Below are positions 1 through 6,669 of a DNA stretch of 6,717 nucleotides, in pieces. Positions within the stretch are counted from its first letter, which is position 1. Each line of letters starts with the position of its first letter. A program made the position numbers and the translations under genes. The stretch lies in the NCBI GenBank assembly GCA_028701715.1, contig JAQVQF010000129.1, positions 1 to 6,717 on the forward strand. The letters are read 5' to 3'. Below the pieces are notes generated by a model that had not been told where the DNA came from, made no database searches, and was given only the letters and a program-made list of their open reading frames with translations. The stretch is from Eubacteriales bacterium (GTDB lineage: Bacteria > Bacillota > Clostridia > Oscillospirales > CAG-382).

Positions 1-120
1 CTTTTTCAAAAAAGACGCTTGAATTGTATTATACCTGTCTGGAAATCAGTTTTTTAGAGGTTACCTTAATAAGAATGTTGTTAAACTTCCGCGCCGCAAC
101 AGAAAGGTTTGGTAAAAAAG

Positions 121-1257
121 ATGATGCCCGTAACATTAAAGCTTAATCATCGCGCCGTAAAGCGTATTGCCATAATGCTTATGACGGCAACGCTGCTGGT
201 GTCACTGCTTGTACCGTTGCTTTCCTCCTGTTCAAAGGAAAACAAGGATACCGTTATGTCGTTCCGCGGGGAAGAACTGACGGCGGGTATGCTTTCGTAC
301 ATGATGGCATCGCAGAAAGCGTATGTTAAGGAAATTTTTACAAGGTATACCGCCGATTATTATTCCGAACACGGCGAATATCCTTACGGTACGAACGATT
401 TCGAAGAATTCCTTAACCTGACGTTTCCAAACGAAGGCAACGGACTTACTTACGCGCAAAACGCTAACAACACAGTATTGAACACCGCCAAGATGTTTGT
501 GGTGGTCAACTATTTTTGCAAAAAATACAATCTTGTCGTAACCGATAATACCGTTATCGAAAATATCGAACAAAACGTAAACGACGATATAAATACCGCG
601 GGAGGACTGGTGTTTCTGAATGAAATACTGGAAAAATATCAGGCGGACGTAAACACCGAACGCGAATATCTTTATAATATGGCAAGAACGGATTTGCTAT
701 ACGACTACCTTTACGGCGATTACGGCATTCAAAGAGTGGCGGATTCGATCGTTTCGGAAACGTTTTACGGCAATTACAGAAAAATCGATTTTATATACTA
801 CTCCTATTACAATTATGATACCGAAACCGGGGACAGAATTTCCTACGGTGAGGAAATAATTGCGGATATGAACACAGAGGCGGAGGATTTATACACAAAG
901 CTGACAAGCGGGGAAATAAATTTTAACGAATATTCGGATCATGACGATTACGCCAAGTATGACGAGGGCGTATGCTATACCCAGGGTAAGCTGGCGGGCG
1001 ATATTGAAACGGCCGCAGACGGACTTGAAAATTACGGCGATATATGCAAGATGGTTTCGGAAGACGGGGTTTATATATTAAGACTTCTCGAAGCGGATGA
1101 CGAAGACCTTGCGGTATATTACGATGAGGTTTACGAACAGCTGTCAAAAACCGCGTTTTATGATTACATCGAAAGCTATTACGCCGAAATAAAAGCGGAC
1201 GGCGAAGCGATCGGCAAATATGATTTTGCTGATATTGAAGCGCTGCTCGTTGAGTGA
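121..1257 (+). CDS. Tyrosine-rich lipoprotein with SurA/PrsA-like architecture (parvulin-like C-terminal module)
   Basis: Probably a secreted, lipid-anchored folding factor or chaperone at the outer face of the cytoplasmic membrane; this function is inferred from architecture. The N-terminus has basic residues, a hydrophobic stretch and a lipobox LSSC; the lipidated Cys is encoded at 229-231 (residue 37 from this start). The mature protein has an alpha-helical N-terminal domain (roughly residues 45-215) and a parvulin-like segment (about 220-325) with the pattern KLTSGEINFNEY, then YAKYDEGVCY, then a hydrophobic strand VYILRLLE. The His residues expected in active parvulins are not evident, so catalysis is doubtful. 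Tyrosine is about 10% of residues by hand count. Start choice: a TTG at 109 would extend the frame by four codons but sits 1 nt after the Shine-Dalgarno-like AGAAAGG (101-107); ATG 121 is 13 nt away, ATG 124 slightly further. Paralogous to the next gene and likely in one operon with it. Confidence 0.8.
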   Translation: MMPVTLKLNHRAVKRIAIMLMTATLLVSLLVPLLSSCSKENKDTVMSFRGEELTAGMLSYMMASQKAYVKEIFTRYTADYYSEHGEYPYGTNDFEEFLNLTFPNEGNGLTYAQNANNTVLNTAKMFVVVNYFCKKYNLVVTDNTVIENIEQNVNDDINTAGGLVFLNEILEKYQADVNTEREYLYNMARTDLLYDYLYGDYGIQRVADSIVSETFYGNYRKIDFIYYSYYNYDTETGDRISYGEEIIADMNTEAEDLYTKLTSGEINFNEYSDHDDYAKYDEGVCYTQGKLAGDIETAADGLENYGDICKMVSEDGVYILRLLEADDEDLAVYYDEVYEQLSKTAFYDYIESYYAEIKADGEAIGKYDFADIEALLVE

Positions 1258-1316
1258 TTAAACAATTAAAAAGCGCGGAGCTTTGGATCGCGCCGTAAAA
1301 TTACCGGAGGTATTTA

Positions 1317-3353
1317 ATGAAAATTCAATTGAAAAAAACCGTTTGCATTATTCTCGCTTTATTCATATTGCTGCCGCTGGCTTCCTGTTCTAAAGCGGAT
1401 CAGTCAAAGCCGATTATGACCTTCCACGGAAAAACACTCAGCACAAATATGTTTTCATATATGCTGACCTCGCAGGAAATTTACACACTCGCGTTCGGCA
1501 ATATTTACCTGCCCTACGCTTACCAGAACAGCACCGACTATCAAAGCTTGGGGAGCTATGATACCTTTCAATACTATGTACAGAATTATTCCGCATTAAG
1601 TGAAGCTCTGTATACGGAATTCGTGGACAGCTTCGGCACTATGATAACCGACAACGACGGCACGACGATCAGCTTAGGCAATTTATATTTTGATGCCCTG
1701 CTTATTTATTTGAAACGGCTCTTTATCATTTCCGTCCTCTGTGAGGAATACGGTCTGGAGCTGACCGACACGGCGGTTTTGGAAGACATATCAACTCAAA
1801 TTCAGGAATATATCGATACCGCCGGCAACGAGGCTTTCCTTGATATTTATCTGTATGACAAATACGGCGCGTCGCTTGATATCGCACGCGAATACGCAGA
1901 AAAATACAATCTTTTGTCTATGCTGGTCAGCGAGGGCGGCGGCAGCGATTCCGTACACTGGGACAGCGAATACAAATACCTCAACTATCTGCTTTACGAT
2001 TATCTTTACGGCGAAAACGGCGCAAGGCAGATCACGGATGAGGAAGTGGAAAGCATTTTCAAGGAAAATTACTGCATATTCGATTATGTATTTTACAGCG
2101 CATATAAAACCGTCGATTCGGAAACGGTGCTGAGGCTTGATGATTTTATCACAGACGATATTCATAACCTGTTCGAAAGCAATTACAATAAGGTTTCATA
2201 TATTTCGCTTGACCTTGAGGACGATGAGGGCAACGATATTTCCGAAACGGCGGAATCGACCGCAAACGAGATATGCGACAAGCTGAACGCGGGTGAAATC
2301 GAATGGGATTCGGCGGACGAAACATATACGCAGATTTATACCGGGACATATTGCTTCGCTCCCGAGGACAGCAAAATAGACGACGCCGTTGAAAACGCGG
2401 TCAAGACCTTATCTCCGGGCGCCTATACCGTTGTTACGGGTATCGACTCCGTTTATGTCCTGCGCGGCGAAACGCTTGCCGAAGAGGATCTTGCCGGCGT
2501 TAAAAATGAAATAATAACCATACTGTCCAAGCGGTATTACGACGTCAACTACAGCAAAATGAATTATATTTTCCTTTCCTATACAGACGGAAACGGAGAC
2601 GAATATTCCGAAGACAAAAAAGCGGAAATACACGCTCTCGGTACGGAAATATTCCAAAAACTCTATACCGGCTTATGCTCCTACAACCAGGACGACGATG
2701 CCTTTATCGAGAATGATTACGAGGACGCCGACTATACCGTGAAGCTGTATACGGATGTGTTCGGCAAAAACGAGCTTGATGAGGAGCTTGAGGAAAAGCT
2801 GCTTTCCATGAGTATCGGTTCGGAAGCAGTTTATGAGGACGAATACGGCTTTTATATCCTGAACCGTATTGAAAAGGACGACGACGAGTTCGCCGACAGC
2901 GCGGTGCAGCTTAATATGACCATGGATTACCTGCGGAAAATCGCCGAAGATTTTGAGGAAAAATTCAAAAGCGGGGAAATTTTGTTTGAAGATGCGGAAG
3001 AACACAATTCCTATGCCCAATACAGCGAGCTGGGCTATTTGGATTATTCGCTATACGGCGAACAGATAAAAACAACGTATAATTTGAACGAATTGGGCGA
3101 CGGAAATATTTCCGTGTCCGATACCGCCGTTAATATTATTCATATCAGGGGTACGGACGATGACGATTATATCACATATAAAGACGAAATAAACGAAGAA
3201 ATGAACTACAACGCCTTCTGCGAATATATCGACGCCTTTTTCGATGATATAGTAATCGATGAAAAGGAGCTTGCGCTGTATAAGGCATCCTTTACCGGGT
3301 TAAATTATCTTATTATACCGTCGCTTGACACGGTAGATGAATCCTCATCCTGA
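1317..3353 (+). CDS. Large tyrosine-rich lipoprotein with three tandem parvulin-like modules
   Basis: A 678-residue lipid-anchored extracytoplasmic protein, probably foldase- or chaperone-like (inferred). The signal peptide ends in lipobox LASC with Cys24. Residues 32-57 match the upstream paralogue (IMTFHGKTLSTNMFSYML against VMSFRGEELTAGMLSYMM), as does the YDYLYGENG region near 227-235 followed by the FDYVFYSAY strand. After this N-terminal domain come three diverged repeats at about 290-385, 410-518 and 530-612. Each has a helix of the type EKFKSGEI or DKLNAGEI, an acidic linker, and a hydrophobic closing strand (SVYVLRGE, GFYILNRI, AVNIIHIRG). The third repeat is closest to the single module of the paralogue. 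The protein is very acidic and about 9% tyrosine (hand count). GGAGG at 1306-1310, 6 nt before ATG, fixes the start. It lies 59 bp after the first lipoprotein gene with no terminator between. Family assignment is by pattern only; enzymatic activity is doubtful. Confidence 0.8.
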   Translation: MKIQLKKTVCIILALFILLPLASCSKADQSKPIMTFHGKTLSTNMFSYMLTSQEIYTLAFGNIYLPYAYQNSTDYQSLGSYDTFQYYVQNYSALSEALYTEFVDSFGTMITDNDGTTISLGNLYFDALLIYLKRLFIISVLCEEYGLELTDTAVLEDISTQIQEYIDTAGNEAFLDIYLYDKYGASLDIAREYAEKYNLLSMLVSEGGGSDSVHWDSEYKYLNYLLYDYLYGENGARQITDEEVESIFKENYCIFDYVFYSAYKTVDSETVLRLDDFITDDIHNLFESNYNKVSYISLDLEDDEGNDISETAESTANEICDKLNAGEIEWDSADETYTQIYTGTYCFAPEDSKIDDAVENAVKTLSPGAYTVVTGIDSVYVLRGETLAEEDLAGVKNEIITILSKRYYDVNYSKMNYIFLSYTDGNGDEYSEDKKAEIHALGTEIFQKLYTGLCSYNQDDDAFIENDYEDADYTVKLYTDVFGKNELDEELEEKLLSMSIGSEAVYEDEYGFYILNRIEKDDDEFADSAVQLNMTMDYLRKIAEDFEEKFKSGEILFEDAEEHNSYAQYSELGYLDYSLYGEQIKTTYNLNELGDGNISVSDTAVNIIHIRGTDDDDYITYKDEINEEMNYNAFCEYIDAFFDDIVIDEKELALYKASFTGLNYLIIPSLDTVDESSS

Positions 3354-3412
3354 AATACCGTGAAAAAGCTATTTTAATTTCGTATATACAGAATTTTCAT
3401 TAACAGAAAGGC

Positions 3413-3416
3413 AGGA
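3413..3416 (+). promoter_or_regulatory. Shine-Dalgarno site of the tyrS leader ORF
   Basis: AGGA lies 7 nt before the ATG at 3424 and is preceded by a second purine run, AGAAAGG (3405-3411). This is the only good ribosome-binding sequence in the gap before tyrS, and it is placed for the leader ORF, not for tyrS, whose start is about 60 nt further on. Confidence 0.6.
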
Positions 3417-3421
3417 TCAAT

Positions 3422-3468
3422 CCATGCCGCATATCGTATATGGCCTTCATTTTACCGTGTCGGCATGG
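3422..3468 (+). repeat. 8-bp perfect inverted repeat spanning the tyrS leader
   Basis: CCATGCCG (3422-3429) is the exact reverse complement of CGGCATGG (3461-3468), with 31 nt between. Inside the loop, CATAT (3430-3434) and ATATG (3438-3442) can form a second small hairpin. The 5' arm contains the leader start codon; the 3' arm ends 8 nt before the tyrS ATG, where an initiating ribosome would sit. As RNA it could hold both start regions closed; as DNA it could be a protein-binding site. No T-run follows, so it is not a standard terminator. Confidence 0.55.
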
Positions 3469-3480
3469 TTTAATATATGA
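3424..3480 (+). CDS. 18-residue leader peptide overlapping the tyrS start
   Basis: The ORF reads MPHIVYGLHFTVSAWFNI and ends in TGA (3478-3480), which overlaps the tyrS ATG (3477-3479) as ATGA. It has a good Shine-Dalgarno site, while tyrS has none close by. This suggests that ribosomes finishing the leader reinitiate at tyrS. The peptide has one Tyr codon (residue 6), so a classical Tyr-run attenuator is not supported. Translation of the leader would also open the inverted repeat whose arms flank it. No known peptide family is recognised. The ORF is too short for coding statistics, so the call rests on Shine-Dalgarno placement and the exact ATGA overlap. Confidence 0.5.
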   Translation: MPHIVYGLHFTVSAWFNI

Positions 3481-4652
3481 CAACAAAAATAAAAGCGGTT
3501 TACGATGATATTATCCGGGATTCAATTTCTGTTTTTTCCAAGGAGGGTCTTTGGGAAAAGCTGAATTCCGGTAAAAGGCTTAAAATAAAATTGGGTGCCG
3601 ATCCCTCCCGTCCGGATCTTCACCTCGGTCATTCCGTGGCGCTCCGCAAGCTTAAAATGCTCCAGGACTTAGGGCATGAAATAATTTTCATTATCGGCGA
3701 TTTCACCGGCATGATCGGTGATCCTTCCGGCAAATCCAAGACAAGGCAGCCGCTGACCTTTGAGCAGACGCGTGAAAACGCCAAGTCCTATCTTGAGCAG
3801 GTAACTAAAATTCTCGACAAAGACAAAACCACAATCGTGTTCAATTCGGAATGGCTCAGTAAAATGAGCTTTGCGGACGTGCTGTCCCTTGCGGGCAAAT
3901 ACACCGTGGCGCGCATACTCGAACGCGACGATTTCGCCAAGCGTTTGGCGGAAAACAAGGCTATCGGCATGCACGAGATGTTTTATCCTCTCATGCAGGG
4001 CTATGATTCGGTGGCGATACAGGCGGACATAGAGGTGGGCGGCAACGACCAGACCTTCAATCTGCTGGTCGGACGCGAACTCCAGCGCGACTACAACCAA
4101 GTTCCGCAGGAGGTTATAACCTTCCCGCTGCTGCCCGGTCTCGACGGAGTGGAAAAGATGTCTAAATCCCTCGATAATTATATAGGCATAGACGAGCCGG
4201 CGGAAACGATGTACGAAAAATGCATGAAGGTCCCCGACAATCTGCTTAAAACATATTTCGAGCTGACAACCGACCTGAAGAGCGACGAATTTTTGCCCGT
4301 TACGGATAGGGATATACGCGAAGCGCATTTTCTGTATGCAGAAACCATTGTCAGGATGTATCACGGCAAAGAAGCCGTAAACGGCGCGGCGGAGCGATAC
4401 AAAAGCGTCGCGGGCGGCGGCGTTCCGCAGGAGCTTGAGGTCATAACGGCGGCTCCCGGAACCCAGATAACCGAGCTTCTCGTCATATCCGGACTGGCTC
4501 CTTCCAAATCGGAGGGAGGACGGCTCATAAAGGGCGGCGGCGTTAAGATCGACGGTGAGCAAATTGCAGATTTCAAGGCGTGCCTTAACGAAAAGGGCGA
4601 ATATGTGCTTTCCAAGGGCAAAAATAAATTTATAAAAATAGTTATCGAATAA
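3477..4652 (+). CDS. tyrS: Tyrosyl-tRNA synthetase, type 2 (TyrZ-like)
   Basis: Cytoplasmic class I aminoacyl-tRNA synthetase that charges tRNA-Tyr with tyrosine using ATP. The Rossmann-fold catalytic domain carries the HIGH motif as HLGH (residues 49-52), the stretch GDFTGMIGDPSGK (74-86), the tyrosine-pocket region QGYDSVAIQAD (174-184) with GGNDQTFNLLVGR (188-200), and the KMSKS loop (227-231). An S4-like RNA-binding domain fills the C-terminus (about 328-391, with SGLAPSKSEGGRLIKGGGVKI). At 391 residues it is full length for the type-2 group, and the DQTFNLL signature separates it from the classic TyrS type with DQWGN. The start is ATG 3477: an in-frame TAA at 3471-3473 excludes upstream starts, and no Shine-Dalgarno site is present, pointing to coupling with the leader ORF. 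There is no T-box: the 123-bp gap is too short and lacks the T-box consensus. A terminator follows at 4695-4724. Confidence 0.97.
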   Translation: MTTKIKAVYDDIIRDSISVFSKEGLWEKLNSGKRLKIKLGADPSRPDLHLGHSVALRKLKMLQDLGHEIIFIIGDFTGMIGDPSGKSKTRQPLTFEQTRENAKSYLEQVTKILDKDKTTIVFNSEWLSKMSFADVLSLAGKYTVARILERDDFAKRLAENKAIGMHEMFYPLMQGYDSVAIQADIEVGGNDQTFNLLVGRELQRDYNQVPQEVITFPLLPGLDGVEKMSKSLDNYIGIDEPAETMYEKCMKVPDNLLKTYFELTTDLKSDEFLPVTDRDIREAHFLYAETIVRMYHGKEAVNGAAERYKSVAGGGVPQELEVITAAPGTQITELLVISGLAPSKSEGGRLIKGGGVKIDGEQIADFKACLNEKGEYVLSKGKNKFIKIVIE

Positions 4653-4694
4653 CGATTAAGTATTACAACCTCAATAATAACGTTATAAGACAGT

Positions 4695-4724
4695 AAAAAG
4701 CCGCGGTTATCCCCGCGGCATTTT
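4695..4724 (+). terminator. Intrinsic terminator after tyrS
   Basis: A 7-bp GC-only stem, GCCGCGG (4700-4706) with CCGCGGC (4713-4719), encloses a 6-nt loop and is flanked by AAAAA (4695-4699) on the left and TTTT (4721-4724) after one A on the right. The symmetric A and T flanks would let it work in both directions. It separates tyrS from the ABC cassette. The T-tract is short, so termination may be incomplete. Confidence 0.85.
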
Positions 4725-4742
4725 GCGAATAAATTATATAAC

Positions 4743-4748
4743 AGGGGG
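4743..4748 (+). promoter_or_regulatory. Shine-Dalgarno site that selects ATG 4758
   Basis: AGGGGG directly abuts an ATG at 4749 (no spacing), but lies 9 nt before the in-frame ATG at 4758. The second ATG is therefore the probable start of the small membrane protein; the first would add only MIE. Confidence 0.65.
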
Positions 4749-4757
4749 ATGATTGAA

Positions 4758-4955
4758 ATGCCGTTGCGAGATATTCTGCCGTTTCTGATACCGCTGGCGG
4801 TCGCGGAATTTATCCTGCTTGCGATCAGCTTAAGACATATTCTGACGCATAAAAGCTATAAAAGAGGCACCAGAGGCCTTTGGATTGCCGTAGTAATTAT
4901 CGGGATGCAGTTTATAGGTCCGATATTGTATTTTTTGCTGGGTAAAGAGGATTGA
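4758..4955 (+). CDS. Small two-helix membrane protein, PLDc_N (YxlE-like)
   Basis: A 65-residue membrane protein with TM1 at about 7-25, a basic loop (HKSYKRGTRG, 31-40) and TM2 at about 41-61. It ends in the pattern typical of PLDc_N proteins: Trp42, then GPILYFLLGKED (54-65). These proteins carry only the N-terminal membrane part named after phospholipase D, with no catalytic HKD motif, and have no known enzymatic role. In Bacillus subtilis the relative YxlE sits directly before an ABC ATPase and permease, and its operon has been linked to negative control of sigma-Y. The same gene order is seen here, so it is probably an accessory subunit or modulator of the transporter downstream (inference). 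It follows the tyrS terminator and is the first gene of its operon, 39 bp before the ATPase start proposed here. Confidence 0.8.
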   Translation: MPLRDILPFLIPLAVAEFILLAISLRHILTHKSYKRGTRGLWIAVVIIGMQFIGPILYFLLGKED

Positions 4956-4981
4956 GAAATTTAAAGAACATTATAAAATGA

Positions 4982-4987
4982 AGGCGG
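4982..4987 (+). promoter_or_regulatory. Shine-Dalgarno site for the ABC ATPase ACG start
   Basis: AGGCGG ends 7 nt before ACG 4995. It is the only good ribosome-binding site near the beginning of the ATPase reading frame and supports initiation at or near 4995 rather than at the internal ATG 5130. Confidence 0.55.
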
Positions 4988-4994
4988 CGATTTT

Positions 4995-5897
4995 ACGGAA
5001 ATATTAAAGCTGTCCGGAGTAAATAAGAGCTTCGGTTCCAAACATGTCATAAAAGACCTGTCATTTTCGGTTTCGGAAAACGACATATACGGCTTTATCG
5101 GTCAAAACGGAGCGGGTAAAACCACCACCATGAAGATGATTTTGGGCTTGTATAAGGCCGATTCAGGCTCTATATATGTGGGAGGCGAAAAGGTCGCCTA
5201 CGGGCAGACCTCCACCAATCGATATATCGGGTATCTTCCGGATGTGCCCGAATTTTACGGCTATATGACGCCGACCGAATATTTAAGGCTGTGCGGAGAA
5301 ATAACGGGCATATCCGATTCGCTGTTAAAAAAACGCATTCGCGAGCTGCTTGAGACCGTGGGATTGGAAAAAGCCGAAAAGCGCATACACGGCTTTTCAA
5401 GAGGCATGAAGCAGCGTCTCGGAATAGCGCAGGCGTTATTGAATCAACCGAAGCTGTTGATTTGCGACGAGCCCACATCGGCGCTCGATCCCATGGGACG
5501 GAAGGAAATAACGGATATACTGCGCAATCTGCGAAACAAAACGACGGTTGTTTTTTCGTCGCATATTTTGTCCGATGTGGAACGCATCTGCGACCGTGTG
5601 GGACTGTTAAACAACGGCAGCCTTGTCCTTGAAGGAAAGCTGGACGAAATACGCGCCAAGCGCGGAAGCGACGGCTTTGAGCTGGAATTTCAAAGCAGCG
5701 CCGACACGGAACGCTTTATGTCTTTATATAAGGGGGGAGAAAGAACGGAAAAAACGCGGCTTATATACCCGGGTAAATCCGAAAAAGATATGTCCGACGC
5801 CATGAGGCTGCTTTATGAAAGCCGTATATATCCGTTAAAGCTGGAAATGCGCGAACCCACCCTTGAATCCCTGTATCTGGAGGTGGTCGGCAAATGA
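4995..5897 (+). CDS. ABC transporter ATP-binding protein (YxlF/CcmA type), probable ACG start
   Basis: Cytoplasmic ATPase that powers the adjacent ABC-2 permease; substrate unknown. With the start used here it is 300 residues, the usual size for the family. Motifs: Walker A GQNGAGKTT (36-44), YLPD in the Q-loop position (80-83), signature FSRGMKQR (134-141), Walker B LLICDEP (154-160), D-loop SALD (162-165), H-loop His190, then a C-terminal domain of about 90 residues. The frame is open from after a TAA at 4974-4976, but between there and Walker A it has no ATG, GTG or TTG. The first ATG (5130) lies past the P-loop and cannot be the start. ACG 4995 gives xEILKLSGVNKSFG, exactly where relatives begin with Met, 7 nt after AGGCGG. 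CTG 5010 or a -1 shift from ATG 4978 are alternatives. The stop overlaps the permease start (ATGA). Confidence 0.9.
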   Translation, partial: TEILKLSGVNKSFGSKHVIKDLSFSVSENDIYGFIGQNGAGKTTTMKMILGLYKADSGSIYVGGEKVAYGQTSTNRYIGYLPDVPEFYGYMTPTEYLRLCGEITGISDSLLKKRIRELLETVGLEKAEKRIHGFSRGMKQRLGIAQALLNQPKLLICDEPTSALDPMGRKEITDILRNLRNKTTVVFSSHILSDVERICDRVGLLNNGSLVLEGKLDEIRAKRGSDGFELEFQSSADTERFMSLYKGGERTEKTRLIYPGKSEKDMSDAMRLLYESRIYPLKLEMREPTLESLYLEVVGK

Positions 5898-6664
5898 GGC
5901 AGCTTACGGCTTTTACAAGGAAGGAATTCACGGAAATCCGCCGCAGCAAAAAGGGACTTGTCGTATTTGTTATATTTGTTATTTTCGGGATAATGAGCCC
6001 CGCGATGGCAAAGCTGACTCCCTGGCTTTACGAAACCCTGGCGGAATCATTGAAGGAGCAGGGAATAAGCATCGGTAATGTTACCGTAACGGCGCTGACC
6101 TCCTGGGAACAGTATTATAAAAATATGTTTATGGAATTTCTTGTCCTCGCCGTCGTTTTCGGCGGTATACTGACTTCCGAATATCAAAAGGGCACGCTTA
6201 TAAACATTCTTACAAAGGGTCTTAACAGATGGAAGGTTATCGCGGCGAAGTGTATCGCGCTTTTTATAAGCTGGACCGTCTGCTATTGGCTGTGCTTCGG
6301 CATCACCTGCGCATATACCGCTTATTTTTGGGACAACGGCGCCTTGCGGCATATTCTTCTTTCCGCAGCCGGTTCATATCTGTTCGGTATCTGGCTTATT
6401 GCGGTCATTATGCTGTTTTCGACGCTTTTCAACTCCGTCACAACCGTGCTGCTGGCGACGGGTGTTCTGTATATGGTGTTGGGCTTTTTAAGCATGATAC
6501 CCGCGGCAGCCGATTATCTTCCCTTGAAAATGACCTCGGGACTGGATTTGCTGACCGGGAAAGCCGCCGTGCAGGATTATGCCGCCTCCGCCGTCGTAAC
6601 AGCGGCCTTTACTGTAATTGCCGTAGCGGTATCCGTGAGGGTATTCAACAGGAAGAGATTATAG
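5894..6664 (+). CDS. ABC-2 type transporter permease (YxlG-like)
   Basis: Membrane subunit of 256 residues partnering the ATPase encoded just upstream. Six hydrophobic segments are visible at about 21-39, 78-94, 117-145, 152-179, 181-203 and 228-250, with a polar loop (40-77) between the first two. The conserved cytoplasmic stretch after TM2, SEYQKGTLINILTKGLNRWK (95-114), is the E-x-x-x-GT-L pattern of ABC-2 permeases that ends in a Lys/Arg-rich coupling segment before TM3. The ATG overlaps the ATPase stop as ATGA, with GGAGGTGG (5879-5886) as Shine-Dalgarno site, so the two proteins are translationally coupled. The transporter probably assembles as a permease dimer with two ATPases. Substrate cannot be told from sequence; relatives are tied to peptide, antibiotic or envelope-stress export. 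No terminator follows; an insertion-sequence-like end begins 5 bp after the stop. Confidence 0.92.
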   Translation: MRQLTAFTRKEFTEIRRSKKGLVVFVIFVIFGIMSPAMAKLTPWLYETLAESLKEQGISIGNVTVTALTSWEQYYKNMFMEFLVLAVVFGGILTSEYQKGTLINILTKGLNRWKVIAAKCIALFISWTVCYWLCFGITCAYTAYFWDNGALRHILLSAAGSYLFGIWLIAVIMLFSTLFNSVTTVLLATGVLYMVLGFLSMIPAAADYLPLKMTSGLDLLTGKAAVQDYAASAVVTAAFTVIAVAVSVRVFNRKRL

Positions 6665-6669
6665 AAACA

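Noticed and set aside
5..32. Promoter for the lipoprotein operon (TTCAAA, 16 bp, TATTAT)
   Set aside because: The -10 is fair but the -35 is weak, and the window starts here, so upstream context is missing. Possible but not supported.
35..56. Terminator-like CTG...CAG followed by six T
   Set aside because: The stem is only 3 bp, too weak for an intrinsic terminator.
75..146. 24-codon ORF (including stop) starting at ATG 75 and overlapping the first lipoprotein start
   Set aside because: Its nearest purine-rich site (AGAGG, 56-60) is about 14 nt away, and it lacks the exact stop/start overlap seen at tyrS.
1273..1293. GCGCG/CGCGC inverted repeat between the two lipoprotein genes as a terminator
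   Set aside because: Only 5 bp of stem, an 11-nt loop and no T-tract; the two genes are probably co-transcribed.
3316..3335. Inverted repeat TACCGT/ACGGTA and a perfect TTGACA (3325-3330) at the end of the second lipoprotein gene
   Set aside because: The stem is 6 bp inside coding sequence with no T-run, and no -10 box lies at suitable spacing from TTGACA.
3360..3390. Promoter for tyrS with TATATA near 3383 and GTGAAA near 3360
   Set aside because: Both boxes match the consensus at only about four of six positions in an AT-rich gap; not distinguishable from background.
3354..3476. T-box riboswitch before tyrS
   Set aside because: The gap is only 123 bp, and there is no T-box consensus and no terminator/antiterminator pair.
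3669..4562. Long open frame on the minus strand opposite tyrS (297 codons)
   Set aside because: It is a shadow of tyrS: the plus-strand protein has all synthetase motifs, and the antisense translation has no recognisable domain.
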